A stretch of 64,000 bases of DNA from Verrucomicrobiaceae bacterium (lineage in GTDB: Bacteria; Verrucomicrobiota; Verrucomicrobiia; Verrucomicrobiales; Akkermansiaceae), in contig JAIXWR010000042.1 in the NCBI GenBank assembly GCA_027491155.1, forward strand, positions 124,001 to 188,000, written 5' to 3'. This document shows, piece by piece, positions 47,750 through 59,798 of this stretch. The stretch's first letter is position 1; each line of letters opens with the position of its first letter. Below the pieces are notes generated by a model that was given only the letters and a program-made list of their open reading frames with translations, ran no database searches and had not been told where the DNA came from. Made by a program: the position numbers and the translations under genes.

Positions 47750-48679
47750 TCAGCCCTTCTTGTCGAGATTGGCTTTCATCTCCTCGTCGGTGGGCGTCGG
47801 GGATTTCACGCCGTCGGCGGGGACTTCGACCTGGGCGATCCAGGCGATCGCGTTGAGCACGATGCCGCGGTGGTCGTCGTGCTGCCAGTTCTTGTGGAAA
47901 TGGCCGCCGGTGAAGCCGAAGGCGCGGCCTTTCCCGAAGGATTCCGGCCGCTCGTAGGCCCACATCACGTGCTGGGGTTCCTTGCGCTCGTTGACCGCCG
48001 CGCGGACGTGCGGATTGCCGGAGTGGGGGCCGTCGGGCCGGCCCAGGGTCTCGGGCCCGGGCAGGTCGCTGAGGATGGGGGTGACGCCTTCCATCTTCTC
48101 GCGGAAGCGCATGTGGTAGTACCACTCGTCGCGGATCTTGAACTCGCCGATGCCGCGGCTGATCGCGTGATTGGCCGGCTTGAACGACGCGTCCCAGTGC
48201 GGGTTGACCGACCAGTCGGTCTCGAAGTAGCCGCCGATCAGGTCGAGGAAAGTGTTGCCGCCTTCGCCCTTGGGCACTTCCACGCCGTAGTGGATGCAGC
48301 CGATGCCGGCACCGGTTTTGGCAATCTCGCGGAGCTTCGGCAGGTGCTGCATGGCCGGGTGGCCGCCGCCGCCGTCGGCATAGATCACCACCGCTGCGGC
48401 GCCGTCGAAGACCGATTCGTCCTGCGGCCAGCCGTTGGTGACGACCACCGCGTCCACCGGCAGGCCGCTCTTGTTCAAGTGGTCGGCCAGCAGCATGCAG
48501 CCGGCGCGGTGCTCGTGTTCGCCCGGGGCGTGGCTGGGACGTCCGGCGACGAAGACGATCTTCTTGCGGTCTTTGCCGGCGGGGGCATCCGTTTCGGCCG
48601 GGCTGCGGGTCATGAAGGCGAAGGTGGCGGCTCCCGTGCAGACGAGAGCGATGAGGAGGGAACGCGGAGATGGGCGCAT
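47750..48679 (-). CDS. Secreted ThuA-like domain protein
   Basis: 309 residues from the ATG at 48679, with an N-terminal hydrophobic segment (SLLIALVCTGAATFAFMT). KIVFVAGRPSHAPGEHEHRA and CIHYGVEVPKGEGGNTF match the ThuA/trehalose-utilisation fold, which resembles a class I glutamine amidotransferase. In Verrucomicrobiota and Planctomycetota many copies are secreted and sit near sulfatases or glycosidases, as here. Reaction unknown. Confidence 0.85.
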   Translation of the reverse strand: MRPSPRSLLIALVCTGAATFAFMTRSPAETDAPAGKDRKKIVFVAGRPSHAPGEHEHRAGCMLLADHLNKSGLPVDAVVVTNGWPQDESVFDGAAAVVIYADGGGGHPAMQHLPKLREIAKTGAGIGCIHYGVEVPKGEGGNTFLDLIGGYFETDWSVNPHWDASFKPANHAISRGIGEFKIRDEWYYHMRFREKMEGVTPILSDLPGPETLGRPDGPHSGNPHVRAAVNERKEPQHVMWAYERPESFGKGRAFGFTGGHFHKNWQHDDHRGIVLNAIAWIAQVEVPADGVKSPTPTDEEMKANLDKKG

Positions 48680-48725
48680 GATGGTGGTCCGGATACAGGG
48701 CGAGCCCCGGGTGGATTTCAAGGAT

Positions 48726-49205
48726 TCACTCCGTGGGCAGCCCGGCTTCCTTCCAGATCGCGAATCCGCCGTCGAGGATCGCGATGTCGTGGCCCCGGGC
48801 GGCGAGCTTTTCCGCCATGGCGCGGGCATCGGGGCAGGCGGCGTCGGTGCAGTAGAAGACCACCGGCTTTCCCGCTTGTTTGGCCGCACGGATCGACGCT
48901 TCATGCACGGCGAGGCCGGAGTCGAAGTCGGAGCGCGGCCACGAGACCGAGCCGGGGATTTTTCCGAAAGCGGCGACGAAGGCAGGGCGGGCGTCGAAGA
49001 TCAGCACCGTGCCGGCCTGCTGGCGCGGGAACAGGGTGGTGACGTCGATGGCGCTGAGTTTCCCGGACTTCACCGGCGGGGCCGGCGCCGGACGCGTGGG
49101 GACCGGGGCAGGGGTGACGGGCGGCGGGGCGGCCTGCGGCTCTCGGCAGGAAGAAAGGACGACCGCGGCCGCGAGGGACGGAGGGAAAAGGAGCACCGGC
49201 TTCAT
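48726..49205 (-). CDS. Rhodanese-like lipoprotein
   Basis: 159 residues from the ATG at 49205. The lipobox is VLSSC with Cys20, followed by a Pro/Ala-rich linker to about residue 47. The rhodanese domain includes LIFDARPAFVAAFGKIPGSV and the active-site loop YCTDAACPDA with the catalytic Cys. Such domains transfer sulfane sulfur or detoxify cyanide and arsenate. Anchored outside the inner membrane. Substrate unknown. Confidence 0.87.
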   Translation of the reverse strand: MKPVLLFPPSLAAAVVLSSCREPQAAPPPVTPAPVPTRPAPAPPVKSGKLSAIDVTTLFPRQQAGTVLIFDARPAFVAAFGKIPGSVSWPRSDFDSGLAVHEASIRAAKQAGKPVVFYCTDAACPDARAMAEKLAARGHDIAILDGGFAIWKEAGLPTE

Positions 49206-49306
49206 GGCATCATTCCAGCCGATCCGGGGCGGCCGGGCAAAGCCCAATGTCCGGGCGGATTCTCGCTGGTGGCCATCGGCACCGCATCTGCTATCGTCCG
49301 CCCGTC

Positions 49307-52039
49307 GTGCGAATCCCGGTGCTCTCCATCCTCCTCGCGACCGCCGCGGCCTGCCCTGCGGTCGGGATCCGCGTGGCGACTTTCAATGTCGGGGCCTTCT
49401 TCACGGAGAGCTCGGGAGGAGTCTTCTATCCGCTCTACGGCCTCGGGGCGGCCGGCACGCCGGATCACGATTCGGTGCGGGCGATCCTCGACCGGATCGA
49501 AGCCGACGTGGTGGCGCTGCAGGAGATCGACTCGGCGGACGTGTCCGGCAGCCCGAACGACGTGCAGGACCTCGCGAACAGCCTGGGCTATCCCCACGTT
49601 TACATCGCGCCGGTCAGCGCGTCCGGCACTTTTCTGGCGCCTTTCGACCCCGACCTGCGGGTCGCGTTCCTTTCCCGCCACCCTTTTCTAACAACCGGTG
49701 CGATCCGCTCGCCCGCGAACATGCGGGAGCTGACCCGGCTGCATGCGGTGGTGAAAGTGGACGTTCCCGGAACGACGAACGATCCGGTGCTGATCAACGC
49801 GCACCTCAAGCCGGGCGACAGCATCGACCGTTTCCGCCGCGCGGTGGAGATGAAGCGCCTGGCCTTGCACCTGAACGTGCTGGGGCTGACCGACGACGAC
49901 AACTACGTCATCACCGGCGACTTCAACCTCAACCCGAACTACGGCAGCACGACCTACAACTCCCTTCCATCGGGCTTGCCCTCCACCTACGCGCTCGGGC
50001 CGGACATCCCGCTGCCGGTCAGCTATTCGGTGAACCCGCTGGCCTATTTCACGACGCCCGGAGTCGTCCGGCTCGATCCCCGCCAGCTCAACGGATCGGC
50101 GGTCACCTTTCCGGGCGGCGCGGGCTACACGCTGGACCTGATGCTGGTCTCGCCGGCCATCGCGGGCCGCGTGACCGACAGCGAGATCTACAACTCGGCG
50201 CTCGATGCCTCGAACAGCAGCGGCTTGCCCAAGGCGGGCTCGCCGCTGGCGGCGGGCACCAGCGCGACGGCATCGGACCACTACGCGGTCTTCGCGGATC
50301 TGGAGCTCGATTCGGAACAACCGGACCTCGCGCTCGCCCTGTCGGCCCCGTCTTTGCTGGAAGGAAGGCCCGATGGAACGGTCAACGCCACCGTGACGCT
50401 GCCGGCCATCCGGCCGAGCGCGGTGACGGTTTCGCTTTCTTCCGATTCACCCGGCGTCGATCCGGTGTCGCCTTCGCTGTTGATTCCCGCAGGTGCCCTG
50501 ACGGCGAACTTCGCGATCCGGGCACCGCGGAACTTCATCGCCGATCCGCCGCGTGCGGTGACTTTCACAGCGACGGCGTCGGGCTACGATCCGGACAACG
50601 CGGTGCTGCAAGTCGAGGACGTGGACGGGCCTTACACGTTCACCGCGGTGGGGCAAACGGTGACGGAGAATTTCAGCGGTTTTGGGGGGCAGTATGATCC
50701 GGCACCGTGGGTGACTTCTGGTGGTGCACCTTGGCGCGGAATGGATGACGGCTCCTCGACTGTAGCGGGGCTCCGCGCTTACGGCTCGCTGGCAGACCCT
50801 TCACTCGGATTCCTGCCATCAGGGGCGGGGACCGTGGCCAGCGCGACTTTCGTCAATCAAGCGTCGGTCCCCCTGACCGGGCTGCAAATCTCTTTCGACG
50901 TGGAGCAATGGCGTGCCGCCCTGAATGGCGCGGCCGAGAGCCTGAGTGCGGAAGTCTTCTACAATGGTCAATCGACTCCGCTGCCCGCGTTATCGCATGC
51001 CGCCAGCCGGAGCATCCCGACCGGTGCAGTGGCAGGTGGCCTGACGACTCCGAAATCAACCTCGGTTGTCGGCCTCTCGATTCCGCCGGGTGCCTCGTTT
51101 GAGCTTCGCGTCCTGTTCAATTCCGGCGCTGGCGGCGGTGTCCAGCCGAGCGACGTGTTCGTGAACGAATTTCACTACGACAACACTAGTACTGACAGCG
51201 GGGAGTTCGTGGAGATCGCGGTCGGGCCGGGTTATGCTGGCACCTTGCCGAACGTTTCGCTGGTGGTTTACAACGGGAGCAACGGGCAGACGGTATCGAC
51301 TCATCCGCTGGACACTTTCAGCCCCGGCGCGATCACCGCGTCGGGGCACCGGCTGTTCTCAAAGCTGATCGCCGGCCTCCAGAACGAATCGGAAGGTTTT
51401 GCGATCACCGTGGGCGGGAGTGTCCTGCATTTCATCTCCTATGAGGGAGCCTTTGTCGCGTTGAACGGCCCGGCGATGGGCATGACGGCCGTGAACATCG
51501 GAGTCACGCAGAGCGGCAACGACCCGGTCGGGCAGGCTGCGCTGGGCTTGAACGGTGTCGGGGGATCGGCCATGGATTTCTCCTGGATAAAGTTTACGGG
51601 CGTGGCTCATTCGCCCGGTCAGCCGAATCAGGGGCAGACCTTCACCGTGCCGATCCAGCCGCCCCAGGGGCTGGCGATCGACAATCTGAGCGTGACCGCT
51701 CTTTCCGATCCGGATTCGGATGGCGACGGTCTCGCGAATTCGGTGGATCCCGACGACGACAATGACGGCCAGTCGGATGCGGACGAGGTGGCCTTCGGGA
51801 CCAATCCGCTGAGCGCGGCCTCGATCTTCAAACCGGTGCTGGCCCGGGCTGCCGTCCCGGCGAATGGATTCACGCTGACTTTCCCGGGCGCCGTGGGGAT
51901 CACGTATGTGGTGGAGACCAGCACGACGCTCGGGGGGTGGGCCGAGGTTTCGAGTCACTCCGGGGCCGGCCAGCCGGTCGTGGTGCCGTTGGCGCTCGCG
52001 GGTCCGGCGAGGTTTTACCGGGTGAGGGTGGGTCAATGA
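49307..52039 (+). CDS. Secreted endonuclease/exonuclease/phosphatase-domain protein with extra domains
   Basis: About 910 residues. I choose the GTG at 49307 because the signal peptide (RIPVLSILLATAAACPAVG) begins there. Domain 1 (about 20-330) is an EEP nuclease/phosphatase fold: VATFNVGAFF, VALQEIDSADV, INAHLKPGDS, TGDFNLNPN and SDHYAVFADL hold the expected Asn, Glu, Asp and His residues. Next come Calx-beta-like and further beta domains, then a lamin-tail-like region (DVFVNEFHYDNTSTDSGEF). Near the end lies a Ca2+ motif DSDGDGLANSVDPDDDNDGQ. An extracellular DNase is likely. Confidence 0.85.
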   Translation: MRIPVLSILLATAAACPAVGIRVATFNVGAFFTESSGGVFYPLYGLGAAGTPDHDSVRAILDRIEADVVALQEIDSADVSGSPNDVQDLANSLGYPHVYIAPVSASGTFLAPFDPDLRVAFLSRHPFLTTGAIRSPANMRELTRLHAVVKVDVPGTTNDPVLINAHLKPGDSIDRFRRAVEMKRLALHLNVLGLTDDDNYVITGDFNLNPNYGSTTYNSLPSGLPSTYALGPDIPLPVSYSVNPLAYFTTPGVVRLDPRQLNGSAVTFPGGAGYTLDLMLVSPAIAGRVTDSEIYNSALDASNSSGLPKAGSPLAAGTSATASDHYAVFADLELDSEQPDLALALSAPSLLEGRPDGTVNATVTLPAIRPSAVTVSLSSDSPGVDPVSPSLLIPAGALTANFAIRAPRNFIADPPRAVTFTATASGYDPDNAVLQVEDVDGPYTFTAVGQTVTENFSGFGGQYDPAPWVTSGGAPWRGMDDGSSTVAGLRAYGSLADPSLGFLPSGAGTVASATFVNQASVPLTGLQISFDVEQWRAALNGAAESLSAEVFYNGQSTPLPALSHAASRSIPTGAVAGGLTTPKSTSVVGLSIPPGASFELRVLFNSGAGGGVQPSDVFVNEFHYDNTSTDSGEFVEIAVGPGYAGTLPNVSLVVYNGSNGQTVSTHPLDTFSPGAITASGHRLFSKLIAGLQNESEGFAITVGGSVLHFISYEGAFVALNGPAMGMTAVNIGVTQSGNDPVGQAALGLNGVGGSAMDFSWIKFTGVAHSPGQPNQGQTFTVPIQPPQGLAIDNLSVTALSDPDSDGDGLANSVDPDDDNDGQSDADEVAFGTNPLSAASIFKPVLARAAVPANGFTLTFPGAVGITYVVETSTTLGGWAEVSSHSGAGQPVVVPLALAGPARFYRVRVGQ

Positions 52040-52042
52040 GGA

Positions 52043-52106
52043 CGGAGCGCCGGCTTTAGCCGGCTTGGACGCTCCGGATAGGCAGCCGGCTAAAGCCGGC
52101 GCTCCG
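52043..52106. repeat. Palindromic intergenic repeat, 23-bp perfect arms
   Basis: Arms 52043-52065 and 52084-52106 are perfect inverted copies beginning CGGAGCGCCGGCTTTAGCC, with an 18-base spacer. It differs from the repeat at 43071-43137 in the inner T/C position, on both arms in step, so pairing is kept. It lies directly after the nuclease stop codon. Confidence 0.85.
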
Positions 52107-52119
52107 CCCGAGGCATGAA

Positions 52120-52147
52120 AAAGCCGGACGGTTTCCCGTCCGGCTTT
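52120..52147 (-). terminator. Intrinsic terminator of groEL
   Basis: A perfect 12-bp stem AAAGCCGGACGG / CCGTCCGGCTTT with a four-base loop. On the minus strand the descending arm runs into TTTTTCATGCC. It lies 57 bases after the groEL stop. Confidence 0.85.
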
Positions 52148-52204
52148 GGAGGCTTGGAGAGGCTTGCGGCAAGATGCCGCAGCCACTTTCAGCGCGGCCG
52201 CTTT

Positions 52205-53862
<1,658 letters not shown>

Positions 53863-53880
53863 GATGGTTTGAGGCGGGGA

Positions 53881-54171
53881 TCAGGCGACGATGCCGAGGA
53901 TGTCGGACTCCGAGATGATGAGGACTTCCTGTCCGTCGACCTTCACTTCGGTGCCGCCGTACTTCGAGATGAGGACCTTGTCGCCCACCTTGACGGTGAA
54001 CTCGATGGTCTTGCCATCCTCGTCCTTGCCGCCGGTGCCGAGGCTGAGGACTTCGGCTTCCTGGGGCTTTTCCTTCGCGGTGTCGGGCAGGACGATGCCG
54101 CCGGCGCTGATTGCTTCGGCATCGAGGCGCTTCACGAGGACGCGTTGACCGAGTGGTTTGATGGTAGCCAT
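53881..54171 (-). CDS. groES: Co-chaperonin GroES
   Basis: 96 residues, the usual size. [20 protein letters not shown] is the N-terminal strand region and [20 protein letters not shown] contains the mobile loop that contacts Gro[22 protein letters not shown] is also conserved. It caps the GroEL ring. It lies between dnaK and groEL; no CIRCE operator (TTAGCACTC-N9-GAGTGCTAA) precedes it. Confidence 0.97.
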   Translation of the reverse strand: MATIKPLGQRVLVKRLDAEAISAGGIVLPDTAKEKPQEAEVLSLGTGGKDEDGKTIEFTVKVGDKVLISKYGGTEVKVDGQEVLIISESDILGIVA

Positions 54172-54303
54172 GTGTTCTGTGGTTTGGTTTGCGTTGGTTT
54201 CTTGTTGAGAAGCCGCGCCGCTTGGGACGGCGCGGAAAGGGGTTGAAAGAGGGACGCCCGCCGACGGGCCGCGTTGCGGCGGCCCGTCATGGGGTCCGGA
54301 GGT

Positions 54304-56628
<2,325 letters not shown>

Positions 56629-56631
56629 CGG

Positions 56632-56690
56632 CTTCTCCCTCAATGAGTTATGGGGGAGAAGGGGCAAACTAAGACCCTGGCTAAGACCAT
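56632..56690 (+). other. Post-tRNA region: hairpin and direct repeats (possible att/arm sites)
   Basis: CTTCTCCC (56632-56639) pairs with GGGAGAAG (56654-56661), which may end the tRNA transcript. After it CTAAGACC occurs twice within 20 bases (about 56670-56689). Short direct repeats beside a tRNA 3' end are typical of integrase arm sites; this reading is tentative. A 19-codon frame at 56650-56709 may be chance or the end of a lost integrase gene. Confidence 0.3.
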
Positions 56691-56780
56691 GTGTGAGAAC
56701 GTCCGGTAAAGTTCCACTAGACATCCGCGGTGCCGCCGGTCGACAACGGCGCGCGTAGGTCGCCGAAAATCCACCCTCCC

Positions 56781-57164
56781 ATGGCCAACAAGAACGACGT
56801 CGAGATCGAGAAAATTCATTCATCGGCCGCGACAGTGGCGCAAACGTTCGGATTGGCCCGGCAAGCACTCGTTTGCGGAACGGTCCTCTGGGCCATCTCT
56901 ATTTGTTGGAAAGGCCTGGCTGGTTTGATCGGGGCAGATGCCGATCAGCTCACGGCTATGGCGAAAATCGTTGAGGCATTCAAACTCTCGACTATTCTCC
57001 ACTACCTTTTGGATGCGGTGCTCCTTGCAACCGCCGGTCTTTCAATCGCTGCTGCCCGCAGGGCAACTCGACAGAAAGCCGAGTTCCAGGCAAAATTAGA
57101 ACAGGGCGACGGTAACCGAACTTCAAGCGGGCTTTCTCCCGGAGGAACCACACCACCAAAATGA
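56781..57164 (+). CDS. Small membrane protein of a low-GC cassette
   Basis: 127 residues from the ATG at 56781. Two membrane segments: ALVCGTVLWAISICWKGLAG and TILHYLLDAVLLATAGLSIA, followed by a charged tail. The coding sequence is clearly poorer in G+C than the rest of the window, with codons such as TTG, CAA and AAA. Its stop overlaps the next start by four bases (ATGA). Not recognised; a cargo gene of the integrated element is likely. Confidence 0.7.
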   Translation: MANKNDVEIEKIHSSAATVAQTFGLARQALVCGTVLWAISICWKGLAGLIGADADQLTAMAKIVEAFKLSTILHYLLDAVLLATAGLSIAAARRATRQKAEFQAKLEQGDGNRTSSGLSPGGTTPPK

Positions 57165-57739
57165 ACGATCTCTTTTTCTTTGGTCTGAATCTTCTTCTAC
57201 TGCTCGCAGCGTGGAAGTGGGCTCTTCGTCCCGCGATTCTCCGTTACTGCCGCGATCAGTTGTTCGACGGTCGGCAGCGTTGGCGAGAAGAATTCCTTGC
57301 GCGGCGGGGAACTCTCAATGACCCCTTGTATCAGAATGTCAGGGATCTTTATAATCACTTCATTCGATTCCTTGAATTGAATTCCATTCCCCGGCAGTTG
57401 GCTTTCAACGTGGGAATCGCTCTTAAGCCCTCGCTGGACAAGCATCTTCGTGGAATTTCCGAACAGCGATTTTCCCACGATGACCAATGGACTGAATGCA
57501 AAGCGCAAGAGCATCGGAGGTGGATGTCTCTTTGGGCGAAATTCTACCTAATCCATTCATCCATAGTTGCGCTCTGCCTCTTTTATACGCTACTCCTCAC
57601 CGTCGAGTGTAGTCGGATTGCGAGCAAGGGTATGCGGAAAGCGTATCGCGAGTTCCTCGACAAAAGTTTCGATGATGCCAAAATTGAGGGGGCATGTGAA
57701 CTTGTGGAGCAACACGAAGGGGTTGCATGCGTTGCCTAA
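57161..57739 (+). CDS. Membrane protein of a low-GC cassette
   Basis: 192 residues. An N-terminal membrane segment (LFFFGLNLLLLLAAWKW), a charged soluble part of about 110 residues (residues 25-140), and a second membrane segment (HSSIVALCLFYTLLLTVE), then a charged end. Same low G+C as its partner, with which it overlaps by four bases, so the two form a small operon. Function unknown. A role in phage-host conflict would fit the place, but nothing in the sequence proves it. Confidence 0.7.
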   Translation: MNDLFFFGLNLLLLLAAWKWALRPAILRYCRDQLFDGRQRWREEFLARRGTLNDPLYQNVRDLYNHFIRFLELNSIPRQLAFNVGIALKPSLDKHLRGISEQRFSHDDQWTECKAQEHRRWMSLWAKFYLIHSSIVALCLFYTLLLTVECSRIASKGMRKAYREFLDKSFDDAKIEGACELVEQHEGVACVA

Positions 57740-57859
57740 GAGTTCGCCCGGCGCTTCCTGTGCGGCCGTGGGTACCGTCCGGGGCTCCGGTGGCGAGCAA
57801 GTCACCAGCGCGGCCGAAAGCATCGCCAAGGCGATCAGGGAGGGCGGGAACGGCTTCAC
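57590..57859 (-). pseudogene. Small exported protein, probably cut at its 3' end
   Basis: From a GTG at 57859 the frame gives MKPFPPSLIALAMLSAALVT, a signal-peptide-like start, then CSPPEPRTVPTAAQEAPGEL. The second half (57590-57739) lies antisense to the low-GC gene above and loses the codon character of the first half. I infer that insertion of the low-GC cassette replaced the true 3' end. The position next to phage genes would suit an Rz1-like lysis lipoprotein, but the fit is loose. Confidence 0.35.
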
Positions 57860-57909
57860 GGATGCGGGTCGATAAGAGGTGAGTGAGAAAGCTCCGCAGG
57901 CGCGGGATC

Positions 57910-58170
57910 TTACTTCTTCGAGGGATGGACTTTGCGCGCCGCAAGGAAGGCCTTGTAATCGGCGATTGTGACGCGGCGGGAGCGCGGGCCGACTTCCACG
58001 AAGGGAAGCACCTTGGCGGCGCGGTCCACGGGGATTCCGAGGAAGCTCGCGCATGTGGAAAGCTCCATCGTGTTGAGTTGGTCGATGTCGATGTCCTGGA
58101 AGAATTGGGCGGCGATCTCCTTCACGGCGGCGCGCTTGATGTCTTCGAACTCGGCAGGGGAAAGGGTCAT
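57910..58170 (-). CDS. Phage-type small protein
   Basis: 86 residues, helical, starting MTLSPAEFEDIKRAAVKEIA. No known domain; charge is balanced and the C-terminus is lysine-rich (KVHPSKK). Same strand as the other phage-type genes, 87 bases after the preceding one. Confidence 0.6.
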   Translation of the reverse strand: MTLSPAEFEDIKRAAVKEIAAQFFQDIDIDQLNTMELSTCASFLGIPVDRAAKVLPFVEVGPRSRRVTIADYKAFLAARKVHPSKK

Positions 58171-58257
58171 GGGTCGGTTGTGGTTCCTTGGTGGTGTGGA
58201 GGAATCCGCCGGGCGTGCCCTGGTGCGGGCCGTGTCCGGCGGGACGGTGGTGGAGGA

Positions 58258-58851
58258 TCAAGCAAGCTGTCGGTGGTGGCGGGTTCCCTTTGGCACGGTG
58301 CCGGGGAAATGGACGGCGTTCGAGGGGATGGAATGGCGGCGCTTCGTCCGGGCCGTGCGGGGAAAGAGTTCGTCGAGGTCGATCCGGGCGACGTTGACGA
58401 TCCGGGCGACGAAAAGCACGGCCGGCGGGATGTCCATCAGCAAGGCGGCAGCGAGGAGGTTCTTCACGTCCGACGCGAGCAAGTCCTGGGCGACCGTCAA
58501 GCGGGTTGCGAAGGGATGCCAGCGCGCGCTCAATGCGCCAGTTTCGGCGTAGAGACTCCTGAACCGCACGCTTCTGCTGCCGGAGGCGAGGGCACGCGCC
58601 AAGGTGGCGAAGATGGAATTCAGATCGTAGCGGCCCGGGTGCTTCAATTCTTCGAACAATGCCGCCGGCATTTCGAAACGGACGGTGGCGGGAAAGTCCG
58701 GGTCCGGGTTGGAGTGGACTTCGAACAAGAGCCGCGTGAGGTGGGAAGGTATCGCGGGTGCCGGGCCGGCGATGAGGTCGGCGGACCGGGCAAGGGGTAT
58801 GACGCTGGCGGGATCAACGGCCGGGGCCGTTGGTGGTTGGCTGGTTTTCAT
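58258..58851 (-). CDS. Phage-type protein of unknown function
   Basis: 197 residues from the ATG at 58851. A proline/alanine-rich start is followed by alpha/beta sequence (LTRLLFEVHSNPDPDFPATV; SIFATLARALASGSRSVRF). No family recognised. It begins only 10 bases after the run of T that ends the structured RNA at 58862-59018, so its expression may depend on reading through that element. Confidence 0.6.
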   Translation of the reverse strand: MKTSQPPTAPAVDPASVIPLARSADLIAGPAPAIPSHLTRLLFEVHSNPDPDFPATVRFEMPAALFEELKHPGRYDLNSIFATLARALASGSRSVRFRSLYAETGALSARWHPFATRLTVAQDLLASDVKNLLAAALLMDIPPAVLFVARIVNVARIDLDELFPRTARTKRRHSIPSNAVHFPGTVPKGTRHHRQLA

Positions 58852-58861
58852 TCTCGGGACG

Positions 58862-59018
58862 AAAAAAGGCCCGTCCGGGTGCGGCGTTGTAGCGCCTCAC
58901 GCGGGGAATCACCCTCCGCGCTTGTCCCGGACGGACCGAATTCTCTTTCGATTGTTGCCGCGGTCCCCGGTTGATTACTCCGGGGTCATCGAGTGCGGGC
59001 CGGTGCTACAACACCGGC
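58862..59018 (-). ncRNA. Candidate structured RNA with complementary hairpin loops and terminator
   Basis: Read on the minus strand: hairpin GCCGGTG-TTGTAG-CACCGGC (59018-58999); hairpin CCGGGG / CCCCGG... arms (58985-58965); then a 12-bp closing stem (58937-58926 with 58879-58868) containing two hairpins, 58920-58900 and GGCG-CTACAA-CGCC (58896-58883); then TTTTTT (58867-58862). The loops TTGTAG and CTACAA are exact complements. One pair of the closing stem and one at the base of the 58920-58900 hairpin are G-U only on the minus strand, which points to a minus-strand RNA. Could be an independent small RNA or an attenuator of the next gene. Confidence 0.5.
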
Positions 59019-59091
59019 AAGGATTTCCTACTGGATCCGCCGTAGTTCGGCAAGCTGGAAGTGTCCGACATGATCCGACAAGGGGGCGGAA

Positions 59092-59388
59092 TCACTGGGG
59101 ATGCTCCAGGGAGAAGCGGAGGTCGTCGGCGAGGCGGCCGGCATCGCGGGCGCGTGCGTCCAATTCCTCCAGGCTGGCGCGTAGGGCGTCGATCTCGGCT
59201 TGCATGGCGTCGAGGCGATCCTCGGCGGGTGTGTGCGGGGGGAGCGTGGCGGCGAGGGCGTAGGCGAGGACGCCGGCCACGGCTCCGGCGAGGACGGGCC
59301 ATGATTGAGGGAGGCGGGAGTTCGAGGCCATGGCGGCGAGGATGGCAGGCGGGGCGGGGCGCGTCGAGGCGGGAGGGAATGCTAACAT
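59092..59388 (-). CDS. Phage-type membrane protein with coiled coil
   Basis: 98 residues from the ATG at 59388 or 79 from the ATG at 59331. One membrane segment (PVLAGAVAGVLAYALAATL) followed by a heptad-like helix (RLDAMQAEIDALRASLEELD). This build is common among phage lysis accessory proteins such as spanins, but could also be structural. It lies 11 bases after the stop of the preceding gene. Confidence 0.6.
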   Translation of the reverse strand: MLAFPPASTRPAPPAILAAMASNSRLPQSWPVLAGAVAGVLAYALAATLPPHTPAEDRLDAMQAEIDALRASLEELDARARDAGRLADDLRFSLEHPQ

Positions 59389-59391
59389 ATG

Positions 59392-59408
59392 ATCGGATTC
59401 TATCCGAT
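59392..59408. repeat. Inverted repeat between two phage-type genes
   Basis: ATCGGAT (59392-59398) and ATCCGAT (59402-59408) with a three-base spacer. It overlaps the stop codon of the upstream gene. It could be a repressor operator or a weak hairpin. Confidence 0.4.
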
Positions 59409-59798
59409 TTCATCCGGCTTCCCGGGGGCGGCGGCGGCGATCTGGGCGCGCTCGTCACGCTCGCGGCGGAGAGAATAGGCGAACTCCAGGACGAGGGCCT
59501 CGTCGTCCGGGTGGGTGTCGCCGTGGATCGTGGCAAGGAAGGTCTTCCGCGCGGAGGGCAAGGCGCTCCAGGCGAGCCCGCCCCATGCGATTTCCTCGAG
59601 CTTCTCCTGGGCGGCGTCTTTCGCCTCCTCCTTGGTGGCGCGGGTGACGTACTTCCATTTCCCGCCGTCGCGGGTGTCCTTCCATGCGAAGCGCCAGCCC
59701 GGCCGGCCCTTCACGGTGTAGGGGTAAACGGTCAAGGTGGTGTTGTGCTTGGTGACGGTGAAGCGCTGCGGCTTCCGGGTGGCGGCGGGTGTGGTCAT
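59400..59798 (-). CDS. Phage-type protein of unknown function
   Basis: 132 residues from the ATG at 59798, overlapping the previous stop by four bases (ATGA). The first half (RFTVTKHNTTLTVYPYTVKG; GWRFAWKDTRDGG) has a three-strand pattern reminiscent of the arm-binding domain at the start of some tyrosine recombinases, and WKYVTRATKEEAKDAAQEKL would be its helix. No catalytic domain follows. The resemblance is from memory and is weak. Confidence 0.6.
   Translation of the reverse strand: MTTPAATRKPQRFTVTKHNTTLTVYPYTVKGRPGWRFAWKDTRDGGKWKYVTRATKEEAKDAAQEKLEEIAWGGLAWSALPSARKTFLATIHGDTHPDDEALVLEFAYSLRRERDERAQIAAAAPGKPDEIG

Noticed and set aside
51177..51194. The ACTAGTACT palindrome in the nuclease gene as a regulatory site
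   Set aside because: It is inside a coding region and short enough to occur by chance.
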